The notes below the pieces were generated by a model. It was not told where the DNA came from. It made no database searches and saw only the letters and a program-made list of their open reading frames with translations. Below are positions 13,486-23,336 of a stretch of 64,000 nucleotides of DNA, piece by piece; the stretch's first letter is position 1; each line of letters begins with the position of its first letter. The DNA comes from Owenia fusiformis (lineage: Eukaryota; Annelida; Polychaeta; Sabellida; Oweniidae), in NCBI GenBank assembly GCA_903813345.2, contig CAIIXF020000007.1, positions 13,810,714-13,874,713 of the forward strand. The letters are read 5' to 3'. The translations under genes and the position numbers were made by a program.

Positions 13486-14093
13486 AAAGTTGGGAGTTAC
13501 AACCTAAGAACACGATTGATTTGTAAACAAGGCTTTAACATACAAAATGTCACCATCTGTCATTTGTTAAAGACGCTGAACCTTTGAGTTGAATATATCA
13601 ATCTAAGAAGCGCATATCTACAGAGTCCATAATACGAGAGTATACAGGACATGAACATTATGTGCACTCCCATTATATATTTTACATCTTCAGGTTCATG
13701 GAAAAATGAGGAGAATGGGAAGTCATAGACTTTCTCGTGTTATACAGAATATAAATTTCTTGCACTAAGCACAGGAATGTTTCTATTAGTTCTTGCTTTT
13801 ACTCTCTCTCAATTAGGATTGGTGTCCAATTGCCCAGGTTTGGAAAAATAAAGCTAATTCTATTATGGTTTAAGCCTCTTCCTCTCAGTGAAATGAAATT
13901 TGAAAAGGGTGATTTTCACATTTTTCAAAAATGAATATTATTCACCTTTGACATTATCATATACCCATCCCCTCCTCCTAATGAAGTTAAATACCAAACT
14001 GAAGGCAACTGGACACTCGGTCCTTAATAGAGCAGTGCAAAGCTATTTCAATCAGACGATATAGGTTTAGATATTATTATTCTAATATCATAC
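13486..14093. other. GPCR 3' region; no further JMJD4 exon seen
   Basis: Non-coding by eye. I looked on the minus strand for the JmjC exon that should follow the JMJD4 exon ending at 14094 (the SPFHAD-type metal-binding segment) and did not find it here. Confidence 0.5.
13847..13852 (+). terminator. Candidate polyadenylation signal of the GPCR gene
   Basis: AATAAA about 360 bases after the GPCR stop codon on the same strand. It is the first canonical signal I saw downstream. Not proven to be used. Confidence 0.4.
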
Positions 14094-15715
14094 CATGATC
14101 CTTTAGGGCCCATATAAACAAATCTGTAGTCGTCTCCCCCATCCGGCCTCATGTCCCAAAACTCATTCAGCCAGTCAGATTGGAAATACACAGGGGTTTC
14201 ATAGGCCTTGTATTGTGGGAATTCACTGGAAATATAGAACAGACGTAAGTCTTAGCTGCAATATGGGGTAACTATGATACTATACTTTGCGTGAGTTTTA
14301 CAAGTTTACCCACCAATTTTCTCAAACAAGAATGCAAGGGGTTACTGGGGGTCCTGCCGTAAAGTGTGGAATAAATGTCAAATGATATACTGTATTTTCT
14401 ATATTAACTACTAAAATTGACTGCCAAAAAGTGAGTATAATACTCATTACTTTGGTTAGATATGAAAAACAATTTCCAAAGTGGCAGCAATCTTGAAACT
14501 TTTGCGTAAAACTTTTCATCAATTTACACCTTTCCAACAAATATGATGAAAACTGTCCATTGATACTCAAGTTTTTTTCCAGACAGACAGACAGACAGAC
14601 TGACAGAAGGACATATCCCTACCAAACTTGGTTCATTGGGATAGAGACTACTAATGACTAGGAATTGTCTTTTTTGACCATTACCTCACAAAATGCCAGT
14701 CCTTGAGGTACAAGCACTCCATGCTCTTTGGATAGCCCTCATCCCTATATCTCCTCAAATACTCGATGTACTGCTTGATTGTCATACCTTCTTTAGGGTT
14801 GGAATTGTACTCTTGTTTGTTACAGTTTGCAGCTGGCCCCATAACATTACCTACAAATAAATTCAACATTCCAATTTAAAATTCATTCTACACACTCAAA
14901 TTAAGATACAGTATGATAAAAAAATATTATTGGCACCAGGACAGTACTTAATATTTCAGCAAATTGAAGTTTATGTGCATATAAACCCATGTCTGATACT
15001 TAGTCATGTGCAGTTGAATGCATGTGCAATAAGTCATGTGCAGTTGAACCTATGTGCAAAATAGTTCATGTACAATTGAACCAGAATGCAATGGTTCATT
15101 TATTGCAGTTGAACCCATCTGTCATAATAATATTAATTAATTGAACCAATGTGCTCTAAAAATGTGCAGTTTAACCCATATGTAACAGTTCCAGTGCATT
15201 ATAATTTTCTACATTTACCAAAGGAAATATAGATGTAAGTACTTTAACCCAAGCATACCACCTACATTAGTTTACTACATCAAATTGTTTACACTAAAAT
15301 AGTCAGAATCAAAAGTGGCACACCAATATGAATTATGAACCCCAACCCAACCAAAAGGTTAACGGACAAGGGGTAGTGCAACAGAAACATTCAAGTTTTT
15401 TTCAAAGTAGATACAAGGATATAAAAGTAAGTTTTTGAAATGAAATAAATTATTTTCTTCAACTGAAGACATACACCAGCCCCTAAATCAGCCACTGGTT
15501 CCAAGCTGATATACCAAATAATTACCAAAGTGTTCAGCAAAATGTTCCAAGTTGGGTTGTGTGTTTTCTAGGATCCATGACACTCTGCTCTTCCATTGTT
15601 CCGTCACAAAAGATTTCATAATACATGGTCTGTTTTTCATAAGATATTCTTGGAAGAACTCTAAATATGGTATTGGTTTGTCTATAACAGCGATACTTTC
15701 CATTTTGTTGGTCAT
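14094..15715 (-). CDS. JMJD4: JmjC-domain protein 4-like, first three coding exons (partial)
   Basis: Three minus-strand exons joined in phase: 15526-15715 (start ATG, then IAVIDKPIPYLEFFQEY and MKNRPCIMKSF), 14685-14850 (PAANCNKQEYNSNPKEGMT, then SMECLYLKDWHF) and 14094-14225 (TPVYFQSDWLNEFWDM, then DDYRFVYMGPKGSW). These match the N-terminal half of animal JMJD4, an Fe(II)/2-oxoglutarate oxygenase of the JmjC family reported to hydroxylate the translation termination factor eRF1. Human JMJD4 shares the CxQEYNSNPKE, CLYLKDWH and SDWLNEFWD blocks. The exon carrying the iron-binding HxD motif, which follows GSW directly in the family, is not seen to the left; an intronless GPCR on the other strand lies there instead. 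The remaining exons may be beyond the gap at 9501-10000 or outside the window, or the gene may be truncated. Confidence 0.85.
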
Positions 15716-16539
15716 TTTCTAGTTAGTGAGGAGGCTCAGCCATGCTACTGTATGGTAGACCAATGCTGTGCAGTTATATTACATTCTGAAATCATGACAT
15801 ACATTTCTATAAGGAATGACTAATATTGCTTTCTTCAAAGGTCATCTCTGTATTCCAGCCTTGCATAAGATACAGCAGCTAATATATTCATTTGTTTATA
15901 TTTTTACTTTGCTCATATAGCTTTGTGTCTCTTTCTAGAATGTGATTTCATATCCTCACTTACTGTACATCAATCTTTTTTTGCAAGAACACTAACTCCA
16001 GAAAGAGGACTCACTCTCTCCAGAAGCTTTAAGGATGTATATAATTATCTAGGCTTTAGAAAATGTTAGAAACGACTTTTTGAGGATAACCATCACTTTG
16101 ATTCCTTTTCATTAAATAAATGTAACGAATGCTCTTTCGATTTCCAATCGAATGTCAAAGTGCTTTAATAATGAAAGTAAAAGTGTTTGGCCGTTGTCAG
16201 GAATCCCCCAAAAGAAATGTCACTGGATATCTCCATATCATCCAATGTATATTGATGACGAAATACTGGTAGCCCGCTTTTGTGGAAATCCAATGTTATG
16301 TGATGTCATTTCTGTAACCATATATTTGGAAAAACCTCCCAACTCTTAGTGGATTCCCGAAATTATTTTACATTTATATACAAGATGAACTCTAACTAGG
16401 GTATAATAAACGTTCTATCATATTGCAATCGATTCGTCATATTAATATTAATATTTGATAGTAAAAATGCATAAATGCTTTCAAGTAATAAGCCCAAAAA
16501 CGGCAAAGTTATTGTTATTGAATTCAGTTCATTAAATAT
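15716..16539. other. Region upstream of JMJD4, up to the retrotransposon
   Basis: Probable 5' flank and promoter region of the minus-strand JMJD4-like gene. Small open frames here do not look like protein. It ends at the LTR-element insertion site. Confidence 0.4.
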
Positions 16540-17053
16540 TGTGATGAAAAATTAATTTTGGTGTTTTCGTTCCACAAAAGCCGGTTTGATATGAAACGCC
16601 AGAAGTACATTTTTTCAATACGGACATATATATTAGTTCTCTGACATATTTGGTTCTCACCCCTTACCAACCTATATTTGTGCCTTAGGTGAGTAGAATA
16701 GGGTTTATTAGTATCTGGAGTTTATACATAACTTCCGTTTTGATCAATCGCAAGTTTGACTTGTCTATTTTAGTGCACTTTAAATCTACGTTTCCATTCT
16801 AGTAAATTCAAATTGCCCGCATCTGGTACTTTATTTAATTACATGTCTCATGATTCTTTCATGTATATTCTTTCTGTTATTACATCCAATGTTTAATATT
16901 TAATCGTAGTTCTGAAAATAGATTCTAATTTTACGTAATATTTGGGATCTTAATTCATATTGTTGGGCCATAGAGACAGCAATTGCAAAATTTCATATTA
17001 TCGCCCATTGGGGAACCTCGCCGGCATACTAACCTAGTTTTTGGCGGTATTAA

Positions 17054-17100
17054 CCAATCAGATTTATGCAGTCCAAAACGTCCGCGCGGGGCATATAAAA
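17054..17100 (+). promoter_or_regulatory. LTR core promoter: CCAAT and TATA boxes
   Basis: AACCAATCAG at 17052-17061 and CATATAAAAGG centred on TATAAAA at 17094-17100, 36 bases apart. Transcription would be expected to start about 25-30 bases after the TATA box, near 17125, placing the whole tandem array in the transcript. The same boxes occur in the 3' LTR (TATAAAA at 25703-25709). Confidence 0.7.
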
Positions 17101-17339
17101 GGAATTTGACCAGTTTGTCAAGTTGTTGTGCGACAAAGATTTACAGACAAACAGCTTCGGAGACGTAAGTAGGAATATTTTGTTGAGTAATTGACGAGGG
17201 ATTTTCGATCAAATATCATCGCAGTTTGTCCATTTGTTTTAGCCTGGACATTTTGAGCATTGTTTAAGAGATTCAAATCGGATTGTATCTATTACTATTA
17301 TATGTGTGTGTATTTTTATTCATAAATTTTACCAACATT

Positions 17340-19240
17340 GTTATTTGGGAGAGTTGCAATTAATTTTGCATACCCCACATCGGTGCAAGGAATATTTGCA
17401 CCCATTACAACCACCTGAAGAAGGTGTGAAGGATCTTTGGGAGAGTTGCAACCAACTTTGCAACCCCATATCGGTGCAAGGGATATTTGCACCCACAATA
17501 ATAAACGGAAGGACATTTGGGAGAGTTGCAACCAACTTTGCAACCCCATATCGGTGCAAGGAATATTTGCACCCATTATAACCATTTGGGAGAGTTGCAA
17601 CCAACTTTGCAACCCCATATCGGTGCAAGGGATATTTGCACCCTCAATAATCAACGGAAGGATCTTTGGGAGAGTTGCAACTAACTTTGCAACCCCATAT
17701 CGGTGCAAGGGATATTTGCACCCACAATAATAAACGGAAGGACATTTGGGAGAGTTGCAACCAACTTTGCAACCCCATATCGGTGCAAGGAATATTTGCA
17801 CCCATTATAACCATTTGGGAGAGTTGCAACCAACTTTGCAACCCCATATCGGTGCAAGGAATATTTGCACCCATTATAATCACTTGGGAGAGTTGCAACC
17901 AACTTTGCAACCCCATATCGGTGCAAGGGATATTTGCACCCTCAATAATCAACGGAAGGATATTTTGGAGAGTTGCAACCAACTTTGCAACCCCATATCG
18001 GTGCAAGGAATATTTGCACTCATTATAACCATTTGGGAGAGTTGCAACCAACTTTGCAACCCCATATCGGTGCAAGGGATATTTGCACCCACAATAAACA
18101 ACGGAAGGATCTTTGGGAGAGTTGCAACTTACTTTGCAACCCCATATCAGTGCAAGGGATATTTGCACCCACAATAATCAACGGAAGGATATTTGGGAGA
18201 GTTGCAACCAACTTTGCAACCCCATATCGGTGCAAGGGATATTTGCACCCTCAATAATCAACGGAAGGATATTTTGGAGAGTTGCAACCAACTTTGCAAC
18301 CCCATATCGGTGCAAGGAATATTTGCACCCATTATAACCATTTGGGAGAGTTGCAACCAACTTTGCAACCCCATATCGGTGCAAGGGATATTTGCACCCT
18401 CAATAATCAACGGAAGGATATTTTGGAGAGTTGCAACCAACTTTGCAACCCCATATCGGTGCAAGGAATATTTGCACTCATTATAACCATTTGGGAGAGC
18501 TGCAACCAACTTTGCAACCCCATATCGGTGCAAGGGATATTTGCACCCACAATAAACAACGGAAGGATCTTTGGGAGAGTTGCAACTAACTTTGCAACCC
18601 CATATCGGTGCAAGGGATATTTGCACCCACAATAATCAACGGAAGGATATTTGGGAGAGTTGCAACCAACTTTGCAACCCCATATCGGTGCAAGGGATAT
18701 TTGCACCCACAATAATAAACGGAAGGACATTTGGGAGAGTTGCAACCAACTTTGCAACCCCATATCGGTGCAAGGAATATTTGCACCCATTATAACCATT
18801 TGGGAGAGTTGCAACCAACTTTGCAACCCCATATCGGTGCAAGGAATATTTGCACCCATTATAACCATTTGGGAGAGTTGAAACCAACTTTGCAACCCCA
18901 TATCGGTGCAAGGGATATTTGCACCCTCAATAATCAACGGAAGGATATTTTGGAGAGTTGCAACCAACTTTGCAACCCCATATCGGTGCAAGGGATATTT
19001 GCACCCTCAATAATCAACGGAAGGATATTTTGGAGAGTTGCAACCAACTTTGCAACCCCATATCGGTGCAAGGAATATTTGCACCCATTATAACCATTTG
19101 GGAGAGTTGCAACCAACTTTGCAACCCCATATCGGTGCAAGGGATATTTGCACCCACAATAAACCTTGGAAGGACACTTAAGAGAGTTACAACCAACTCT
19201 GTAACCCCATATAGGTGCAAGGGACATTTGCACCCACAAA
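17340..19240 (+). repeat. Tandem array in the 5' LTR, about 25 units of ~65 and ~79 bp, each with two hairpins
   Basis: Each unit reads GAGTTGCAACCAACTTTGC, then AACCCCATATC, then GGTGCAAGGGATATTTGCAC and a variable tail. Two length types are interspersed. The ~79-bp type has a GGGATAT loop and an ACAATAATCAACGGAAGGAT-like tail. The ~65-bp type has a GGAATAT loop and an ATTATAACCATTT-like tail. Each unit has two 7-bp dyads: GTTGCAA/TTGCAAC (6-base loop) and GGTGCAA/TTGCACC (7-base loop). The open frames in all phases across the array come from its repetitive composition and are not genes. The tails often contain AATAAA. Confidence 0.95.
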
Positions 19241-19876
19241 AGGATTTTAAGAATATTTGCACCAGGTTGCACATTTATAAATTTGATTAGTTGCAGTTGA
19301 GTCCCGTGGCCAGGAGCGCCCTTTTATTTCAGGACAGACAAGAGAATACAAAGAGCAGCATCCCACAATTGCTGAAGAAGACTATAGAAGCATTCAAGTC
19401 ATATCAACCTTTATCTTTTGTGGAACTGATTAAAGTGAAACACGATTTGATCTTACTTTCTTATAGTAAATTTAGAGACCTTCAAGTAACATCACATGTA
19501 TTTTTCTGCCTTAAGGCATTAGTGATTATATAGCTTAGTGTAGTTTGAGTTTAACTTTGTACATAATTGTCTATTGTTTCTAGAGCATTGTTTGTGATTG
19601 TTTGGCTCATAAAGAGCAAATATATAACTTTATTTTTATTCTGTGCTTGAATGTTCATTGTTGTATTGTATTGAGTTCTGGAGGGAACTTGTGTAGTGCA
19701 AACCCCAGATTGCGTAATACTTTCTTTTCCTTTACATTCCCTTGGAGTAACATCTCAGGCGACTGTAGCGAGCGGAGTCAACGCCGCTCCGAAACATCCC
19801 GCAATTAAGTAACACGCGGGAGAGTCCACCTTCCCCGCATTTTCCCCGCATTCCTGACCCGGGAAAAACGTAACAT

Positions 19877-19895
19877 TGGTGTCAGAAGTGGGATT
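19877..19895 (+). promoter_or_regulatory. tRNA primer-binding site
   Basis: TGGTGTCAGAAGTGGGATT begins one base after the 5' LTR. From memory it is complementary to the 3' end (with CCA) of metazoan tRNA-Leu of the CAG/CAA type. This is where reverse transcription of the element RNA would be primed. Confidence 0.8.
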
Positions 19896-19983
19896 GCTTC
19901 AGTTGTTCTTGTGGAAGAAAGGATAAGGATTTATAATAGCGACGCATATCTCGGAATTTGCATGTAAATTTACAGGTGGAAAT

Positions 19984-21357
19984 ATGGAGAAAATGTCGGA
20001 TATTGAGAGTATGGATCAAACAAATGAACAGGAGAAAACCCAGGTCTTTTTTAAGAAAGACAATGAGGATATAAAAAACCCTTTCGCAGGTGATAAAACC
20101 TTGCCTGTTGAACAAAGAAGTTCCCCAATACGAGACGGGAAGAAGGATATCCCAGATTTTAGTAGTCAAGAAATGGACCTGGAGCAATTAAGGAGTACAA
20201 GGAAAGTTGTACAAAACCCATTTTATGAACCTAGTTGTTCTAAGTCGGGTCACATGGAGGAGCAAAAGGAGGAATTTATCAAAATAACCCAAAGTCAAAT
20301 GGGTGCTGCGGGAAAGCTCACTGCCCCGACCTCCCCAATAATGGATCGAGGGGATAAAGGGAGAATTGTAACCCAACAATCAACTGCACAATCCAGCGCC
20401 ATAAACACTGGTTATTGGACAGAAGAGAATATAAAAGCTTGGACTGATCCAGCACATGATAGGAGCCTGGAAAGAGAGGGGAGTGGAATAAGGAACCCCC
20501 CTTCCATAAAGAGGAGCCTTAAAACTTGGCTTCTGAAAGAGGGTTTGGACCTTTTAAACCCATTTAAGGAGACTTTAGAATTGGATGAGGTAGGGGAGCA
20601 TAGGAGTAACTCTCCGACTATACAGGGGGAATCTAAAATTCCTAAAACATCAACTAGAATGATGCTGGAAAATGAAAGTCAGGAGTGGAGACAGAACTCT
20701 CCTACTTTGAGTGAAGAAGTGGATAAACAGAAATTACTTGTAACTGAGATTGGATGCAATCTCTCGAGACTGGATAACACAGTAATACACATGGAGGGGA
20801 AAATAGATAAGCTTTGTCAGCAAAATCAGAGAGATAATTTTCAGATGAACAATCAAGTGGAAAATGTGGCAAAAATTATGAGTACTCAGGTGGAATATGT
20901 TGCCAAAATGCTAAGCACTCGTGTAGAAGATGTGGCTAACACTGTGCAAACATTGGCTAACACAGTGGAAGAGGATCGTAAGAACAAGTCTGATTTAAAT
21001 GATCAAACGAAAAGGGATGTTGCCCAAATCACTAATAGGAAACTAATGTCTGAGGGAGTTTTTGCCCCACCCAGGACCACCTCTAGATTTATTGAAGTGG
21101 ATCAACAACATCAGGGTAATATGCAACCGTTGGAGAGTGCCCCTTGGAGAGAGCTACCTCAATTACAGGAATGGGATGGCGATCATCCTGTAAAAAGGGT
21201 GGAAAACCCCTGGCCCTTAAGGAGACAGCCTAGATTTTACAAGGAGACTCCGAAGGACTATAATCCGGAGACATATGGTGAGATGTCAGGCACCCAAAGT
21301 TATATGGAAACCAGAGGAGACTTACAGGATAAAAAAAATTCCCTCAGAGGAGAATAG
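19984..21357 (+). CDS. gag: Retrotransposon gag, N-terminal part (457 codons, ends at a frameshift)
   Basis: First open frame after the primer site; ATG about 90 bases downstream of it. The protein is hydrophilic and low in complexity. Residues ~255-340 form a heptad-like helical stretch with repeats of VENVAKIMSTQ, VEYVAKMLSTR and VEDVANTVQTL, a likely coiled coil for Gag multimerisation. The frame stops soon after a run of eight A (21331-21338), and the gag-like sequence continues in another frame that overlaps it. A one-base slip at the A run is the likely break, although programmed frameshifting cannot be excluded from one copy. Confidence 0.75.
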   Translation: MEKMSDIESMDQTNEQEKTQVFFKKDNEDIKNPFAGDKTLPVEQRSSPIRDGKKDIPDFSSQEMDLEQLRSTRKVVQNPFYEPSCSKSGHMEEQKEEFIKITQSQMGAAGKLTAPTSPIMDRGDKGRIVTQQSTAQSSAINTGYWTEENIKAWTDPAHDRSLEREGSGIRNPPSIKRSLKTWLLKEGLDLLNPFKETLELDEVGEHRSNSPTIQGESKIPKTSTRMMLENESQEWRQNSPTLSEEVDKQKLLVTEIGCNLSRLDNTVIHMEGKIDKLCQQNQRDNFQMNNQVENVAKIMSTQVEYVAKMLSTRVEDVANTVQTLANTVEEDRKNKSDLNDQTKRDVAQITNRKLMSEGVFAPPRTTSRFIEVDQQHQGNMQPLESAPWRELPQLQEWDGDHPVKRVENPWPLRRQPRFYKETPKDYNPETYGEMSGTQSYMETRGDLQDKKNSLRGE

Positions 21358-21718
21358 GCCCTTTGAACATCAGAACTTGATGGCACATAGTGAAGTTAAG
21401 TCCTCAAACAACTTCTTAAGGAACTCGGAAAATGAGTTCGAATGGAAACCACCTAAAAAGGATGAGCACCAACAGGAGCAATGGGAAGATATCGGGCATT
21501 ATAGGGATGACTCCAGATCTGAGTTAAACCAAAATCCTGGAACTGCAGAGGAGACAAATAACGAATCTTTAACTGCAGTAGCTCAAATGGCTCAGTTGGC
21601 TAAAACATGTATGGAATTTTGTAAGGAAATGGCCCAGGGAAGGAGCACTAATCAAGCTAGGGTAAAAATTCGCCCAGAGCCATACGATGGTAAAACACCA
21701 TGGATGGACTTATTTTAA
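21275..21718 (+). pseudogene. gag: Retrotransposon gag, middle part (shifted frame)
   Basis: Continues the gag-like sequence after the A8 run: a charged linker, a helical segment (TAVAQMAQLAKTCMEF) and the start of the capsid domain (RVKIRPEPYDGKTPW). The frame closes at 21718, just after a tandem 4-base repeat TGGATGGA (21701-21708), and the capsid sequence goes on in the next frame. The repeat looks like a 4-bp duplication that broke the frame. The first ~19 codons (before 21331) are out-of-frame overlap. Confidence 0.7.
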
Positions 21719-23336
21719 TGCCTGTGTGGAGGCTAATGGATGGAATGCCCAGGAGCAAAATCAATTCTTAGTCACCAGTTTGAGGGGTCCAGCCCAACAA
21801 ATTTTGTTGGAAATGGATCCTGGGTACACTTATGAAGATCTGGTGTCTGCCCTGGAGAAAAGATTCGGTCCCGGTGGGAAGGCCGATATTTTCGAAGCTC
21901 AATTATCAGGTAGGACTCGGAAACCCAATGAGACATTGGCTAGTTTAGGGCAAGATATTCGGCGCCTTACGGCATTGGCTTACCCGGAGATGACAAAATC
22001 TGCTCAGGATAGGCTTGCGCGGAGGAGTTTTGAGTTGGCAATTCCTCAGGAGGAAGTACGAAGAGCAATACATCAGGGAAATGCACAGTCCCTTGATAAA
22101 GCTATTGAATTAGCTATTCGGGAGGAGTCCTATTTGGAGTCAGAGAAAATGCGAAAAGGGATGAAGCAATTACCCCGTTATAAGGATGGAAAAATTGCAG
22201 CAGTGGGAGTATCTCAAGATCAATCCCCAGACAGCAAGGAGTCTTTCTCGGAATTGGTTGAGATCATGAAGCATAGTCTTCAGGAAGGTCTCCAATCTAT
22301 GAAGGAAGCCATCAAGGATCTTATTCAGACTAACCAACCAAGGGAATTTACTACAAGAAATGTTAAATGCTATAGATGTCAAAGGATGGGGCATTATTCG
22401 AGGGAATGTTATGCCAACAGAACAGTGAATGGAGAACTCATACCCAAACGGCAGGAAACTGAAGGGACTGCCCTGATTCAATTTCTTGTAGAAAACAAAG
22501 AGCGAGGTGAGTCGGGAGAGGAAGTCCATCAAATAGTACGAAAGATAATTGCCAAGACAGAGATATGTGGCACTGGAGTAGATTTTCTAGTTGATTCTGG
22601 GGCAGTTAGAACTATACTTGATAAGAATTCTTACCTAAGAATTCCTCCTGACCATCGACCGAAGCTATACCGGACTGAACGGCTTTTAACACAGGCTGAT
22701 GGGTCCAGGCTTAAAACATATGTAAACATACGTTGTCATATACATCTGGATATCCGGGATTTGCCAGTGGAGGCTGTAGTGGCTGACATTGACCAGGAGG
22801 GGATCATGGGATCCGAGTTCATGTCTCGACATGGCGCCAGGATAGATTATGGAGCTCAAGCAATGTGTTTTCTGAATGCCCCATCAACAGTGGATACTCA
22901 TGGAATTGAAATAGAGGATATGGAATCCGATTGTCAAATGGAGAAGTTGGAAATCTCAAATTGGGTGTTAGCAGAGGATAGCCTCTCTGAGTCCTCCAGT
23001 GATGATTTGGATGGGCCTGGTATAGGTGTCGTACCAGAGACGCCGTTTAATAGCCCTGTCCGCCCCTCAGAATGTCCCGAAGTTCCCCATAACACTGATG
23101 GGGAGGAGTCTTATTGCCGAATCAAAGAGGAGGTGCATGTTCAGTCTCATGCGGTGGCTATGGTGGAGATAACCATAAGTAATACTGAGAGTGAGGGAGA
23201 GTTACCCCAGAACTGGAAAGATATAGGTGAGGAAAACACTGAAATATGTGTGGAACCATTGCAATCTGATGTCAGGGAGTTATTGAAAGAAACACAGCAT
23301 CCAAGAGGAATGGAAGTTTTCAGGATCGAACATTGA
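21687..23336 (+). CDS. Retrotransposon gag capsid, zinc knuckle and aspartic protease
   Basis: Residues ~6-160 are a Gypsy-type capsid (retrotransposon gag) domain, with the NGWNAQEQ and RGPAQQILLEM blocks, DLVSALEKRFGP and a helical C-terminal half. Residues ~228-241 are a CCHC zinc knuckle, CYRCQRMGHYSREC, for RNA binding. Residues ~290-380 are a retropepsin-like aspartic protease with the catalytic FLVDSGAVRTIL motif and a GIMGSEFM flap-end-like block. An acidic tail (~380-549) follows where the reverse transcriptase linker would normally start, but no polymerase sequence is present. The first few codons belong to the overlap with the previous frame. The stop overlaps the next frame (TTGA at 23333-23336). 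Confidence 0.85.
   Translation: MVKHHGWTYFNACVEANGWNAQEQNQFLVTSLRGPAQQILLEMDPGYTYEDLVSALEKRFGPGGKADIFEAQLSGRTRKPNETLASLGQDIRRLTALAYPEMTKSAQDRLARRSFELAIPQEEVRRAIHQGNAQSLDKAIELAIREESYLESEKMRKGMKQLPRYKDGKIAAVGVSQDQSPDSKESFSELVEIMKHSLQEGLQSMKEAIKDLIQTNQPREFTTRNVKCYRCQRMGHYSRECYANRTVNGELIPKRQETEGTALIQFLVENKERGESGEEVHQIVRKIIAKTEICGTGVDFLVDSGAVRTILDKNSYLRIPPDHRPKLYRTERLLTQADGSRLKTYVNIRCHIHLDIRDLPVEAVVADIDQEGIMGSEFMSRHGARIDYGAQAMCFLNAPSTVDTHGIEIEDMESDCQMEKLEISNWVLAEDSLSESSSDDLDGPGIGVVPETPFNSPVRPSECPEVPHNTDGEESYCRIKEEVHVQSHAVAMVEITISNTESEGELPQNWKDIGEENTEICVEPLQSDVRELLKETQHPRGMEVFRIEH

Larger units (their letters stand above)
16540..19875 (+). repeat. 5' long terminal repeat (3336 bp)
   Basis: Starts TG and ends CA. 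It contains a CCAAT box (17054-17058), a TATA box (17094-17100), a splice-donor-like site (17165), a ~1.9-kb tandem array (17340-19240), a splice-acceptor-like site (19332) and a GC-richer 3' end (19756-19875). It is very long for an LTR, mostly because of the array. It is 789 bp longer than the 3' LTR, exactly the size of the segment 17122-17910 that the 3' copy lacks. Confidence 0.92.

Noticed and set aside
17340-19240. CRISPR-like regular repeats
   Set aside because: Units are contiguous and the variable parts fall into a few recurring types rather than unique spacers. The setting is a eukaryotic LTR.
17306-19290. Dozens of overlapping frames with NPISVQGIFAP or LHRYGVAKLVATL repeats on both strands
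   Set aside because: The tandem array translates openly in several phases on both strands. The repeats are DNA-level hairpin units.
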